Assembly (NCBI GenBank): GCA_039182515.1
Contig: JBCDCE010000016.1
Location: 1-61,781, forward strand
DNA from: JBCDCE01 sp039182515
Lineage (GTDB): Bacteria > Pseudomonadota > Alphaproteobacteria > Rhodobacterales > Rhodobacteraceae
Length of the DNA stretch: 61,781 nucleotides
Direction: 5' to 3'
The notes beneath the pieces were generated by a model. The model was not told the origin of the DNA, did not search any database, and saw only the letters and a program-made list of their open reading frames with translations. Both the position numbers and the translations under genes were made by a program. Positions within the stretch are counted from its first letter, which is position 1. Each line of letters opens with the position of its first letter. Shown one piece after another: positions 49,273 through 58,789 of the stretch.

Positions 49273-52038
49273 CTATTCCGCCGCAATTTGACCCAAGACG
49301 GCCTCAACCTTCACAGCAGAAAACTTGAATTCTGGGATCTTCCCATAAGGATCGACGGCTGGGTTGGTGAGAATGTTCGCTGCGGCCTCCACATAGGCGA
49401 AAGGCAAGAACACCATATCGGGCGATACGGCCCGGTCTTCGCGCGCCATAATCTCAATCGATCCGCGTTTCGTTGTCAGCCGGACGGGTTCACCGGGATT
49501 TACCCCAAGTTTGCGCAATGTTGACGGGTGCAAGGAGCAGTTCGCTTCAGGCTCAACTGCATCAAGGACGCTCGCACGCCGCGTCATCGAGCCTGTGTGC
49601 CAGTGCTCCAATTGCCGTCCCGTGCTCAGGATCATGGGATAGTCCGCATCTGGAGTATCGTCAGGTGCCACAAGGCTTGCAGGCGTGAACCGCGCGCGAC
49701 CATCTGTGCGTGGGAAGCCGTCTCCGAAAACCACAGCTTGGCCAGGATCTTCCGGGCTGAGGCTGGGATAGGTCACAGCCGTTTTCTCAAGGCGCTCCCA
49801 AGTGATGTTATCGAGGCTCTTCATATTGAGCTTCATCTCAGCAAAGACCTCTGAAGGATGCGTATAAGTCCAGGGCAAGCCACAGCGCTTCGCAAGTTCC
49901 ACCTCGATCCACCAGTCTTCCTTAGCGTCTCCCGGAGACGGAACCGCTGGACGCACCATTTGGACCTGTCGGTTGGTGTTGGAAACAGTCCCAGACTTTT
50001 CGTAGAGGGCCCCAGCAGGCAGGATCACATCGGCATAGTTTGCCGTTTCCGTAATAAAGATGTCTTGCACCACCAAGTGATCGAGGGCAGCCAGTGCATC
50101 GCGCGCGTGCTCAACATCCGGGTCTGACATCGCAGGGTTCTCCCCCAAGACATACATGGCTTTGATATGGCCTTCATGAACAGCATCCATGATCTCAGTA
50201 ACTGTGAGGCCTTTCTCGTTCGAGAAGTCCTGAGAGGCCCAAACATCTGTAAAAGCAGATCGCACACCATCGTCCATGACCGATTGGTAATCGGGCAAGA
50301 ACATTGGAATCAGGCCAGCATCAGAGGCGCCTTGCACATTGTTTTGGCCGCGGAGTGGGTGCAGGCCTGTGCCTGGGCGGCCCACTTGGCCCGTCATCAA
50401 AGCGAGTGAGATGAGGCAGCGAGAATTGTCTGTGCCGTGGATGTGTTGGCTCACGCCCATGCCCCAGAAAATCATCGCGGACTGCGCTGTGGCAAAGTCG
50501 CGCGCAACTGCGCGGAGTGTCTCAGCCTCGATGCCGCAGATCTCGGTCATTTTTTCTGGCGTAAAGTCCGCCAAATGCGCTTTTTCAGCTTCCCAGTTTT
50601 CGGTGTAGGCCTCGATATATTGCTGGTCGTAAAGCTTCTCTTCCACGATCACGTTCATAATCGCGTTGAGCATACTCACATCCGCGCCGGGGCGGAATTG
50701 CAGCATATGGGTCGCAAAGCGCTTCAGAGCATGGCCGCGTGGGTCCATTACGATGAGCTTACCGCCGCGCTTGGTGAACTGTTTGAAATAGGTCGCCGCG
50801 ACCGGATGGTTCTCAATGGGGTTCGCGCCAATGACAATCGCCACGTCTGCGTTTTCAATCTCGTTGAAGGTCGCGGTCACTGCACCTGAGCCGACGTTCT
50901 CCATGAGCGCTGCCACAGAGGAGGCATGGCAAAGCCGCGTGCAGTGATCCACATTGTTGTGGCCAAAGCCTTGGCGAATGAACTTCTGGAAGAGATAGGC
51001 TTCCTCATTGGTGCATTTGGCAGAACCGAAACCCGCCACTTCGCGGCCGCGGCCTTTCAGACCATTTGCGGCGAAATCCAGGGCTTCGTCCCAAGTGGCT
51101 TCGCGGAAAACCTCTTGCCAGTTTCCTGGATCCACGTTGAGCCCTTTGGCCGGTGCATCTTCACGGCGAATGAGCGGCTTTGTGAGGCGATGCGGGTGAT
51201 GGATGTAGTCAAACCCGAAGCGCCCTTTCACACACAAGCGTCCTTCATTGGCCGGCCCGTTGATGCCTTCAACGTATTTCACCTTGTCGTCTTTGATCTT
51301 AAGCGAGACCTGGCAGCCTACGCCGCAGAACGGGCAGACGCTTTCCACTTCTCGGTCAAAGTCTTTGCTGTCGCCTGCGCCTGCGCCAGGCGTCACGGTG
51401 GCGGGCATCAGGGCACCGGTCGGACAGGCTTGTACGCATTCGCCGCAGGCTACACAGGTGCTGTCGCCCATAGGGTCGGCCATATCGAAAGTTGGATAAG
51501 CATCATGGCCACGGCCAGACATGCCGATCACATCATTGACCTGAACCTCGCGACACGCCCGCACGCAGAGGCCACACTGAATGCATGCGTCCAAATTCAC
51601 CGACATTGCGACATGGCTGTCGTCCAGCAGCGGAATGCGACCGTCTTCGAGCTTTGGAAAGCGGCTTTCCTCCACGCCTTGCATTGCCGCCATGTCCCAG
51701 AGATGGCTCGATTTGTCGTGGGCGACCTCTTGCTCTGGCTGATCAGCGACAAGCATTTCGATGACCATTTTACGCGCTGTTTCAGCCCGGTTGGAATTGG
51801 TGGTGACAACCATGCCCTCAGAAGGCTCGCGGATACAGGACGCGGCTAGGGTGCGTTCGCCTTCGATTTCAACCATGCAGGCTCGGCAATTGCCGTCAGA
51901 GCGATAACCAGGGCTGGGCTTGTGGCAAAGATGCGGGATCACAAGGCCACGACCATGGGCCACTTCCCAGATCGTTTCCCCAGCGCGCGCTTCAACCTCT
52001 TTGCCGTCGAGCGTAAAGCGAATGGTAGCTTCAGACAT
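49273..52038 (-). CDS. fdhF: Formate dehydrogenase alpha subunit (molybdenum, Fe-S), stand-alone
   Basis: The 921-residue protein has an N-terminal [2Fe-2S] domain (Cys38, 51, 54, 68), two [4Fe-4S] ferredoxin motifs (CIQCGLCVRAC at 152-162, CVACGECVQAC at 195-205) and the Mo-bisMGD domain with its own [4Fe-4S] site (CPFCGVGC, 235-242, plus Cys269). The active-site region is CTRLCHASS with catalytic Cys370 and His371 (Cys, not Sec). It oxidises formate to CO2 in the cytoplasm. ATG 52038 has GGGAG at the right distance. The fdsB, fdsG, fdsD and fdhD partners of NAD-dependent enzymes are absent from both flanks. Confidence 0.9.
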   Translation of the reverse strand: MSEATIRFTLDGKEVEARAGETIWEVAHGRGLVIPHLCHKPSPGYRSDGNCRACMVEIEGERTLAASCIREPSEGMVVTTNSNRAETARKMVIEMLVADQPEQEVAHDKSSHLWDMAAMQGVEESRFPKLEDGRIPLLDDSHVAMSVNLDACIQCGLCVRACREVQVNDVIGMSGRGHDAYPTFDMADPMGDSTCVACGECVQACPTGALMPATVTPGAGAGDSKDFDREVESVCPFCGVGCQVSLKIKDDKVKYVEGINGPANEGRLCVKGRFGFDYIHHPHRLTKPLIRREDAPAKGLNVDPGNWQEVFREATWDEALDFAANGLKGRGREVAGFGSAKCTNEEAYLFQKFIRQGFGHNNVDHCTRLCHASSVAALMENVGSGAVTATFNEIENADVAIVIGANPIENHPVAATYFKQFTKRGGKLIVMDPRGHALKRFATHMLQFRPGADVSMLNAIMNVIVEEKLYDQQYIEAYTENWEAEKAHLADFTPEKMTEICGIEAETLRAVARDFATAQSAMIFWGMGVSQHIHGTDNSRCLISLALMTGQVGRPGTGLHPLRGQNNVQGASDAGLIPMFLPDYQSVMDDGVRSAFTDVWASQDFSNEKGLTVTEIMDAVHEGHIKAMYVLGENPAMSDPDVEHARDALAALDHLVVQDIFITETANYADVILPAGALYEKSGTVSNTNRQVQMVRPAVPSPGDAKEDWWIEVELAKRCGLPWTYTHPSEVFAEMKLNMKSLDNITWERLEKTAVTYPSLSPEDPGQAVVFGDGFPRTDGRARFTPASLVAPDDTPDADYPMILSTGRQLEHWHTGSMTRRASVLDAVEPEANCSLHPSTLRKLGVNPGEPVRLTTKRGSIEIMAREDRAVSPDMVFLPFAYVEAAANILTNPAVDPYGKIPEFKFSAVKVEAVLGQIAAE

Positions 52039-52137
52039 ATGCATCTCCCGAAATCTGTCCCACGCTATCGCAAGAGGCCCCCTTCTGACTATGCTCTCCT
52101 GCGACGCTTGTTGGCCAGAAACGCCTCAAGATGTTTC

Positions 52138-53019
52138 CTATCCGCGCCGCCAGATCATGATGACGCCCGCCAAAACAATGAATCCGACGCCCAAAAGGCC
52201 AATTGCATCGATCGTTTCTTCAAAAAACAGCCAGCCCCAAAAGAGCGCAAAAACCAAGTATCCGTAGTCAAAAGTTCTAATTACAGCACTTGGGCCACGC
52301 TGGTAGGCATAGGCCGAGGCAAAGGTAGCAAGGACCATCACCGCCGCCATCAACACCACATTGGCAAACTGCTTTAGCTCAACATTTTGTTCAAAGGCGG
52401 TCTGTGAGACCGGTGTTTGAAACAGCCAAATCAAGCCGACTGCAACAAAGGCTACATTGAGCCAAAAGGTCAGCACCAATGGGTGTTCCTCGCGCAGCTT
52501 CATACCCGTCAAAACCATGGCCACCGCATAGAGGAAGGCCGCAAATAAAGGCAAAAGGAGATAGGGATCTGCGCCGGATTGCGTTGGCTTTACGATGAGG
52601 AGTACGCCCAAAAAACCCAAAAAGATCGCCCCCCAAGAGACCCATCCGAGTGGCTTGCGCGCGATGAGGGAACTCAGAAGGGCGATAAAAATCGGGAGCG
52701 TGTAGTACCCGGCAGCAGCAAGAGCAAAGGGTACACGGGTCAACGCTTGATAATAGGCCACCCACATTAAAACCAACGCACCCGGGCGCAGGGCAACCCA
52801 GCCCCAAGATACGGGCAAAAAGCGCACCCGCATCCACAGCAGCACAGCAGATAATCCCAAAAGCGCGAGCAGTGACCGCAATACAAAGATCTGGGCGAGG
52901 CTCAGGTTTTCGCTAGACATCCGAACCAATGAGTCGCCGAAAGACAACGCCAGCCCGGTTAGAACAATTGCAAGGATTGGCCCCAATGCGCCATCTGGTT
53001 TTGAGTTTGCGTTTCCCAT
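52138..53019 (-). CDS. EamA-family (DMT) transporter
   Basis: The 293-residue protein has ten hydrophobic segments in two EamA repeats, ending with the typical VIRTFDYGYLVFALFWGWLFFEETIDAIGLLGVGFIVLAGVIMI. EamA proteins export or import small metabolites; the substrate is unknown. The ATG at 53019 (AGGA SD) gives MGNANSKPDGALG before the first segment; a longer frame to 53100 overlaps the divergent phosphatase gene and is unlikely. Confidence 0.88.
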   Translation of the reverse strand: MGNANSKPDGALGPILAIVLTGLALSFGDSLVRMSSENLSLAQIFVLRSLLALLGLSAVLLWMRVRFLPVSWGWVALRPGALVLMWVAYYQALTRVPFALAAAGYYTLPIFIALLSSLIARKPLGWVSWGAIFLGFLGVLLIVKPTQSGADPYLLLPLFAAFLYAVAMVLTGMKLREEHPLVLTFWLNVAFVAVGLIWLFQTPVSQTAFEQNVELKQFANVVLMAAVMVLATFASAYAYQRGPSAVIRTFDYGYLVFALFWGWLFFEETIDAIGLLGVGFIVLAGVIMIWRRG

Positions 53020-53059
53020 CTGTTCCTGGTCCAAGCGGAGGGCGACACGGAGGTCTCTT

Positions 53060-53719
53060 ATGGCAGAAATCACGCTCATACGGCACGGGCAAGCCAACAC
53101 AGGCGCGCAGGACGAAGCCAGTTATGATCAGCTGAGCGCTCTTGGCCATGATCAAGCACGTTGGATCGCGGCTCATTTGGCCCAAAGCGACCGAAAATAT
53201 GACCGTATTGCTGCGGGCACATTGCACCGCCAGCAAGACACCGCTGGCCATATTGCGTCCGCCTTAGGCCTTGCAGTGGAGACCGACGCGCGGCTGAACG
53301 AACTGGACTACTTTGGGCTCGCAAGCTCCCTAGAGGCCCGGCGGAATGTGCCGTTTCCGACAGATCGTGAGACCTTTATTGCCCATGTTCCGGAAGTTTT
53401 GGCCATTTGGGAAGCCGGTGAGATCGATGCCGGCATCGAGAGCTTTGCCGATTTTCAAACCCGTGTCCGCGATGCTTTGACGGACGCTGAAGCCAAAGGG
53501 GGCTCCACGCTTTATGTAACCTCTGGTGGCGTGATTGGTATGGCATTGCGGGTTGTTTTGGACCTGCCCACCGCGAGTTATGGTCATATCCTTTTGCAAA
53601 ACCTCAACACCTCTTTGCACCGGTTTATCAAAGCCGGGGATCGCATGGTTTTGGATGCCTATAATGCGATCCCACATCTTGAAGCCCCGGAAAGAGCCAG
53701 CGCGCGAACCCATATCTGA
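53060..53719 (+). CDS. Histidine phosphatase family protein
   Basis: The 219-residue protein starts MAEITLIRHGQANTG, the RHG signature with catalytic His9. It continues with the second arginine region (AAGTLHRQQDTA) and the late TLYVTSGGVIGMAL that replaces the usual catalytic-histidine loop SHGG. The expected second histidine in that loop is not seen (TSGG), which could weaken activity. GGAGGTCTCTT precedes the ATG. It diverges from the EamA gene by 40 bp and is followed by GST in the same direction. Confidence 0.88.
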   Translation: MAEITLIRHGQANTGAQDEASYDQLSALGHDQARWIAAHLAQSDRKYDRIAAGTLHRQQDTAGHIASALGLAVETDARLNELDYFGLASSLEARRNVPFPTDRETFIAHVPEVLAIWEAGEIDAGIESFADFQTRVRDALTDAEAKGGSTLYVTSGGVIGMALRVVLDLPTASYGHILLQNLNTSLHRFIKAGDRMVLDAYNAIPHLEAPERASARTHI

Positions 53720-53752
53720 CCCAGCGCTTATTATAATTTAGGAGATCCGCCC

Positions 53753-54367
53753 ATGCTGCGCCTTCATTTTGCTCCCGGTACAATTGCAGTGGCTTGCGCC
53801 TTGGCTTTGGAAGAAGCGGGCGTTCACTACGAGATCGCCCCAGTGGATTTTGCGACCGCGGCTCAAAGATCCCCGAGCTATCTGAAAACCAATCCCAAAG
53901 GGCGCGTCCCGAGCTTAGAAACGCCCCAAGGTGTGCTCACAGAAACCGGCGCGATCCTGGAGTATATCGCCGATACGCTCGCCCCAGACCTCAAACCCAA
54001 AGACGCGTTCCAAGCGGCCAAAATGCGCGAGGTGATGTTCTATCTCGCCTCCACCATGCATGTGAACCATGCCCACAAAATGCGCGGCCATCGTTGGGCG
54101 GATGATCCAACCGCACATGCAGCGATGACAGCAAAAGTGCCTGAAACCATGACCGCGTCCGCAGCCTTCATTGAGGCGCAAATCGAAGGACCCTACCTCT
54201 TTGGGCCTCACCCTAGCCTTGCCGATTTCTACCTCTTTGCAATCTCGCTTTGGCTAGAGGGAGACGGCGTGGATCTTACCGCCTTGCCTAAACTCGTCGC
54301 GTTTATGTCGGCCATGCAAGCGCGCCAATCTAAGGCGCGGCTTCAAGCTAAAGTGGAGACCTTATGA
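53753..54367 (+). CDS. Glutathione S-transferase family protein
   Basis: The 204-residue protein has the thioredoxin-like N-terminal domain (MLRLHFAPGTIAVACALALEEAGVHYE, then NPKGRVPSLETPQGVLTETGAILEYIA, with the cis-Pro and glutathione-binding ES/T-like ETGA). A helical C-terminal domain follows (PSLADFYLFAISLWLEG). Cytoplasmic. An AGGAG SD precedes the ATG. The stop overlaps the next start by four bases (ATGA), so it is coupled to the saccharopine dehydrogenase gene. The reason for this pairing is unknown. Confidence 0.92.
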   Translation: MLRLHFAPGTIAVACALALEEAGVHYEIAPVDFATAAQRSPSYLKTNPKGRVPSLETPQGVLTETGAILEYIADTLAPDLKPKDAFQAAKMREVMFYLASTMHVNHAHKMRGHRWADDPTAHAAMTAKVPETMTASAAFIEAQIEGPYLFGPHPSLADFYLFAISLWLEGDGVDLTALPKLVAFMSAMQARQSKARLQAKVETL

Positions 54368-55425
54368 CCCATATTTGGCTCCGCGCCGAAGAGCGCCCCA
54401 ATGAGACCCGCGTTGGCCTAACACCCGAAGGTGTCACAGCTTTGTTGCAAGATGGCTACCAGGTCACGGTAGAGGCGTCCCCCCATCGTGTCATTCCGGA
54501 CGCTGCCTATAAGGCAACCGGAGCAAAAATTGCGCCTTTTGGCTCTTGGCCCACAGCTCCAAAAGACGCTGTAATCTTTGGGCTCAAAGAGTTGCCTTCC
54601 TCGGACGCACCTCTTCATCACCGCCACATCCTCTTTGGACATGCCTACAAAGGTCAACCCGACGGGTTGAAGCTGCTTAAGCGCTTCAAAGCAGGTGGAG
54701 GGACCCTCTACGATCTTGAGTCTCTCGTCGATCCAACCGGCAAGCGGGTGGCCGCCTTTGGCTATTGGGCAGGATATGCAGGTGCTGCTGTCACGCTGTT
54801 GGCTTGGGCAGCTCAGCAACGGTGCCAAGAGCTAGCACCTCTCACTCCCTATGGATCAGAAGCTGAGCTGAGGCTCGATGTTCAATCCGCCCTCGTACAA
54901 GCGGGCCATACACGGCCCACTGCGCTTGTCATTGGTGTGAAGGGGCGTGTTGGGGCGGGCGCAACAGCGCTCTGCACACATATGGGTGTGCCTGTCACAG
55001 GCTGGGACGTCGAGGAAACCGCCCATGGAGGCCCCTTCCCAGAGATCTTGGCACATGAGCTTTTTTTCAACTGTATCCTCGCCCGTCCAGGGACGCCGGT
55101 CTTTGTATCCCAAAGCGCCACGACAGCGCCGCGCCGGCTGAGCCTCATTGGAGACATTGCTTGCGATCCTACGAGCGATTTTAACCCCGTGCCCCTTTAT
55201 GATGCCGCCACGTCTTGGGATACGCCGATACGCACCGTCCATACAAACCCAGGCCTGAGCATTATGGCCATCGACAACCTGCCATCGCTCTTGCCGCAAG
55301 AAAGCTCCGAGGACTTTGCCGCGCAATTGCTGCCGCATCTGCGCATAATGGGAGACCTTGATACCGGTCCATGGTTAGAAGCGAAAAGAGCCTTTGAGCA
55401 CGCAACCAGTTCTTTTCCTGGTTAA
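54364..55425 (+). CDS. Saccharopine dehydrogenase (lysine-forming type)
   Basis: The 353-residue protein resembles LYS1-type saccharopine dehydrogenase, with the alanine dehydrogenase/PNT-like N-terminal domain (IWLRAEERPNETRVGLTPEGVTALLQDGYQVTVE; HILFGHAYKGQ; GGGTLYDLESLVDPTGKRVAAFGYWAGYAGA). The nucleotide-binding domain has VIGVKGRVGAGA. It interconverts saccharopine with lysine and 2-oxoglutarate. The partner lysine-ketoglutarate reductase type gene is not in view. It is coupled to the GST gene. Confidence 0.88.
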   Translation: MTHIWLRAEERPNETRVGLTPEGVTALLQDGYQVTVEASPHRVIPDAAYKATGAKIAPFGSWPTAPKDAVIFGLKELPSSDAPLHHRHILFGHAYKGQPDGLKLLKRFKAGGGTLYDLESLVDPTGKRVAAFGYWAGYAGAAVTLLAWAAQQRCQELAPLTPYGSEAELRLDVQSALVQAGHTRPTALVIGVKGRVGAGATALCTHMGVPVTGWDVEETAHGGPFPEILAHELFFNCILARPGTPVFVSQSATTAPRRLSLIGDIACDPTSDFNPVPLYDAATSWDTPIRTVHTNPGLSIMAIDNLPSLLPQESSEDFAAQLLPHLRIMGDLDTGPWLEAKRAFEHATSSFPG

Positions 55426-55433
55426 AAATACTC
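55411..55433 (-). repeat. 3'-end repeat, copy 5 (diverged)
   Basis: The minus strand reads GAGTATTTTTAACCAGGAAAAGA, a diverged form of the GAGTATTTTTGCCAAGAAAAAGG family. It overlaps the last codons of the saccharopine dehydrogenase gene; the TAA stop is provided by the repeat. It lies 3' of the leftward SDR gene, as the other copies lie 3' of leftward genes. Confidence 0.6.
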
Positions 55434-55452
55434 AAAAGACCATCAGAAAGAC

Positions 55453-56184
55453 TCAGGAAAAAAGCCTGAAATAAAGCCAATCCGGCATCAACTGGCTCAA
55501 GCGAAACAGATAGGAAAACGCGCGCGGAAAGCTTTTTTTGAACCGCGTCGTTTGCATAAAGTCCCACATCTCTTGTGCCGCCGCTTCTGGCGACATGATG
55601 AAGGGCATCGAGAAGCTATTTTTGTCCGTAAGGCGCGTTTTGATGAAGCCTGGATTGATGATTTGCACGCTCACGCCGGTGCGCCTCAAATCACAATACA
55701 GGCTTTCCGCCAGCCCCATAACGCCTGCCTTTGAGGCAGAGTAGCCCACTGCACCCGGCAAGCCGCGAAATCCAGACAGCGATCCCGTGATTACGATATG
55801 GCCCGCATCTCGTGCCACCATTTCGGGCAGGACCACCCCCACAGAGCGCACCGCGCCAGTGAAATTTACATCGACCATAATCTCGGCCTGTTCAACGTCC
55901 ATTTCTTGCGCAGCCATAGGCCAGTAAACACCAGCCAAGAAGACCATCCCGTCGATCTCACCAGCGGCCTCACGTGCAGCCTTGAGCGCATTAAGATCAG
56001 CGACATCCACCGGCACAACATCTGCCTTGCCCGGCAATTGCGCGGCCAGATCTTTAAGGCTGTCTTCGGATCGGGCAGAGAGAACAAGTTCCACACCCGC
56101 ACGGCTCATCAAATGCGCCAAGGCTTTGCCAAGCCCTTCGCTGGCCCCAATCAACCAGTACCGTTTGCCTTGCCAATCGCGCAT
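55453..56184 (-). CDS. Short-chain dehydrogenase/reductase
   Basis: The 243-residue SDR has the nucleotide motif WLIGASEGLGKALAHLM (GxxxGxG-like near residues 13-21), the NxxG-type LAGVY, catalytic Ser in VITGSLSGFRG and YSASKAGVMGL (YxxxK). It is the last gene of the five-gene leftward operon behind the rpoE divergent promoter, three bases after DUF3833. The substrate is unknown. The same gene order is known from the sigma-E regulon of R. sphaeroides. Confidence 0.92.
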   Translation of the reverse strand: MRDWQGKRYWLIGASEGLGKALAHLMSRAGVELVLSARSEDSLKDLAAQLPGKADVVPVDVADLNALKAAREAAGEIDGMVFLAGVYWPMAAQEMDVEQAEIMVDVNFTGAVRSVGVVLPEMVARDAGHIVITGSLSGFRGLPGAVGYSASKAGVMGLAESLYCDLRRTGVSVQIINPGFIKTRLTDKNSFSMPFIMSPEAAAQEMWDFMQTTRFKKSFPRAFSYLFRLSQLMPDWLYFRLFS

Positions 56185-56187
56185 GGG

Positions 56188-56778
56188 TTAAGCGGCGTCC
56201 TTCATGGTTTGCATCACGCGGGTTTCATTGGGGCGCATCACAGCAACAAGCTCAGCAACTTTGACCCCAAACTTACGGAACTGGGAGCGATTGATGACGG
56301 TGCCGTTTTCCACCAGATACATCCAATCCGTGACATCGAGAACATGTCCGCCGCTCTCTTTGGGGAGCCGGATCCGGTAGCTCAGCTTCAAAGAAGGACC
56401 CTCTTGCACGCCCGTACCTGGTCCAACCAAATCATCAGCCTCCGCGCGCACCTGGCCGTTTTCCAGCCAGGTCAGACGCCACTCGCGATCTTGCCGCGTG
56501 CCACTATCGTAGAGAAAATGCTCTTTCATCACACCTTCGTTGCCGCTCCAAGACGCGTCAAAATCCGCCACAAAACGCGCATTAACCCGCCCGATCGGGC
56601 CATAGATTACGCCTTCGCAGATCAGCGGGCCATTGAGCACCGCACGGATATCGAGATCAGGACCTTGTCCCGCGTAATCGGTAGGCATTTGGGCTCCAAA
56701 GCCTAACCAACGGTTGAAGCCCCAAAACGCGGCCAAGGCGACCAGAACGCCCAACGAAAAGAGAAGAAAGCCAGTCAT
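56188..56778 (-). CDS. DUF3833 family protein
   Basis: From the ATG at 56778 (TGGAGG SD eight bases upstream) the 196-residue protein has an N-terminal hydrophobic anchor (4-22). The DUF3833 pattern follows (DLDIRAVLNGPLICEGVIYGPIGRVNARFVADFDASWSG; VLDVTDWMYLVENGTVINRSQFRKFGVKVAELVAVM). It is probably anchored on the periplasmic face. Function is unknown. It lies two bases after the MFS gene. A longer frame to 56874 lies wholly inside the MFS gene. Confidence 0.9.
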   Translation of the reverse strand: MTGFLLFSLGVLVALAAFWGFNRWLGFGAQMPTDYAGQGPDLDIRAVLNGPLICEGVIYGPIGRVNARFVADFDASWSGNEGVMKEHFLYDSGTRQDREWRLTWLENGQVRAEADDLVGPGTGVQEGPSLKLSYRIRLPKESGGHVLDVTDWMYLVENGTVINRSQFRKFGVKVAELVAVMRPNETRVMQTMKDAA

Positions 56779-56780
56779 CG

Positions 56781-58031
56781 TCAATCCTCCAAAACAGGAG
56801 TGGCCCAGAGCAATCCCAAGGCCAGCAATTTCAAAAAACACGGGATAACCGCGTAGAGAAGAGTGAGAACCCAAAGTGCTTGGGCATCATTATCAGCGCC
56901 AGCGACAAAGCCGCTGCGCTCAAGGGTAGGAAGCAAAAGGCCTGCGGCGAATGCCAATGTGAACTTTGAGACAAAAGACCACAGGCCAAATGCAGAGCCC
57001 GCCGAGGGTGCGATCACCGCCAAGCGGCGCGAAAAAATCGCAGGTAACAGCGTCATATCTGCGCCCAAAGCGGCACCAGACAGCGCACAAATGATTCCAA
57101 AAGCGAGGAGATCGCCCGTGCCGAGTGTGGCTGCGAACCCGAATGCCAAAATCGACAGAGCCATCCCCATGAGCAAGCTCGGACGCGCCCCAAAACGCTG
57201 GGCGGCTGTACCCAAAAGCGGCGCGGTTAGTGCTGCGCAGACGAAAAAGAGCAACAAAAACTGACCTTCCCAGCCTGGAGCCCCAAGACGGCTTTCCACA
57301 AAGAACAAGAAAAGCGTGGAGGTCACAGCCACAGGCGTCGCGTTCAAAAGCGCGATCAGTAGGAGCTTCCGAGCCAAGGGATCCTTAAGCACGGGACCCA
57401 GCCCGCTTTCGGATTGCACACCGCCGCCCGTCCATTGCACGCGCATAACAATCCAAGCCACAGCGCAAAGCGCGGCAAAGCTGTAGGCAAAAAGAGCAAA
57501 GGGCTTGTCCGTCACAAAAAGCAGCACTGCAGGCGCGATGGCGGCCAAACAGACGCCAATAAGAGCGCCGGTTTCACGCCAAGCGGCGAGCTGCAAATGC
57601 CCGCCGGGGCTCGTGGAAGCTGCCACAACGCCTTGGGCATAAAAGCTGATGGTCAGAAAGCTAAAGGCGGAAAAGAGCCCTGTGAGTGCCAAGGCAAACC
57701 ACCAAAGTGGCGCGATGGGCGGGGTCACGGCAAACAGCGCAATCATAGAAGCCGCCATGACGGCAACCGCGCCTGCGACCATCGTGGCTCGGTGCGATCT
57801 TGTACGTTCCGAGAGCCACCCAAAAAGCGGGTCTTGAACCAAATCGATCAAGCGCAGCCCCAAAAGCACTGTGCCTAACGCGGTGAGGCTCACGCCATAT
57901 GTGTCCACAAAGAACTTCGGCGCGTGGATGTAGATTGGCAAACCGGCACAGGCCAAAACACCAGAGAAGGCGGCAAAGGCCGGCAGAGCCGGCGGGTTTT
58001 GAGGATGTGTGGCTGTGATTGACGAGACCAT
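56781..58031 (-). CDS. MFS transporter, GPH (glycoside-pentoside-hexuronide)-like
   Basis: The 416-residue transporter has 12 hydrophobic segments and the GPH-type loop LRLIDLVQDPLFGWLSERTRSHRATMV near the start. The substrate is unknown. In the operon context with DUF1365 and an amine-oxidase-like flavoprotein it may move a lipid or lipid precursor, but that is inference. Its ATG shares one base with the DUF1365 stop (TAATG). Confidence 0.9.
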   Translation of the reverse strand: MVSSITATHPQNPPALPAFAAFSGVLACAGLPIYIHAPKFFVDTYGVSLTALGTVLLGLRLIDLVQDPLFGWLSERTRSHRATMVAGAVAVMAASMIALFAVTPPIAPLWWFALALTGLFSAFSFLTISFYAQGVVAASTSPGGHLQLAAWRETGALIGVCLAAIAPAVLLFVTDKPFALFAYSFAALCAVAWIVMRVQWTGGGVQSESGLGPVLKDPLARKLLLIALLNATPVAVTSTLFLFFVESRLGAPGWEGQFLLLFFVCAALTAPLLGTAAQRFGARPSLLMGMALSILAFGFAATLGTGDLLAFGIICALSGAALGADMTLLPAIFSRRLAVIAPSAGSAFGLWSFVSKFTLAFAAGLLLPTLERSGFVAGADNDAQALWVLTLLYAVIPCFLKLLALGLLWATPVLED

Positions 58032-58786
58032 TAACTCACCTCCTCTTTGGGAGGCTCAGGGCGCACATGCCAGGACGCACCTTTCCACCAGAGCTTGAAC
58101 GCTTGCCAATGGATCAAGCCAAGCACCCGCCGCGATCCAAAAGGCCTGCGCAGACACATCCATAAGATCGACCTGTTGCGCAGCGGGCGACGTTTGCCGG
58201 TTAGGGTCGCCAATAGCCCACCTTTGTCCGCGCCATACTCAATCCAAATGCCGATGCGGTCTTTGGTGATATCGAACCTGAAGGTGTAGTCGCCAGTGAT
58301 GGGCTGGAAGGGAGAGACGTGGAAAATCTTGGTTGCGTGTAGCGTATCAAGGCGCGTGATTTCGCGCCCGTCTTGATGACGGCATAGGTAGGAGTGTCTG
58401 TCGCCGTAGGTGTTGCTCACTTCGGCCACAACCACGCGGAGCTTATCATCTGCGCTGTAGCAGAGCCAAAAGCTCACGGGATTAAAGACATGGCCCCAGA
58501 CCCTGGGTTGGGCCAAGAGCTCAATACGACCATCTACATCGCAATCATGTGCTGCCAAAACATCGCGAAGCCAGGACGCCCCTACCCCTTTACCAGGGGC
58601 CCCGCCGTGGTCTTTGTCCCATATCCCTATGGCGCGGCGCGCGTTGCGCCCAAACAACCAAGGGGCCGGTTGGCTCTTTTCAGGGTCGATCGCCAAGTAG
58701 TCCACAGAATAACGAAAGGCGTTTTCAATCGTGCCCTTTCGCCCGTGGAAGGTGGTACCTTGGATATGATCGACCCGATGTATCAC
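58031..58786 (-). CDS. DUF1365 family protein
   Basis: The 251-residue protein starts MIHRVDHIQGTTFHGRKGTIENAFRYSVDYLAID. It has the typical VWGHVFNPVSFWLCY, VAEVSNTYGDRHSYL, AKIFHVSPFQPITGDYTF and C-terminal IHWQAFKLWWKGASW segments. DUF1365 proteins occur almost always next to an amine-oxidase-like flavoprotein, often also a cyclopropane-fatty-acid-synthase-like methyltransferase, and are linked to modified fatty acids. Here the methyltransferase is absent from the cluster. Confidence 0.93.
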   Translation of the reverse strand: MIHRVDHIQGTTFHGRKGTIENAFRYSVDYLAIDPEKSQPAPWLFGRNARRAIGIWDKDHGGAPGKGVGASWLRDVLAAHDCDVDGRIELLAQPRVWGHVFNPVSFWLCYSADDKLRVVVAEVSNTYGDRHSYLCRHQDGREITRLDTLHATKIFHVSPFQPITGDYTFRFDITKDRIGIWIEYGADKGGLLATLTGKRRPLRNRSILWMCLRRPFGSRRVLGLIHWQAFKLWWKGASWHVRPEPPKEEVS

Positions 58787-58789
58787 GTG

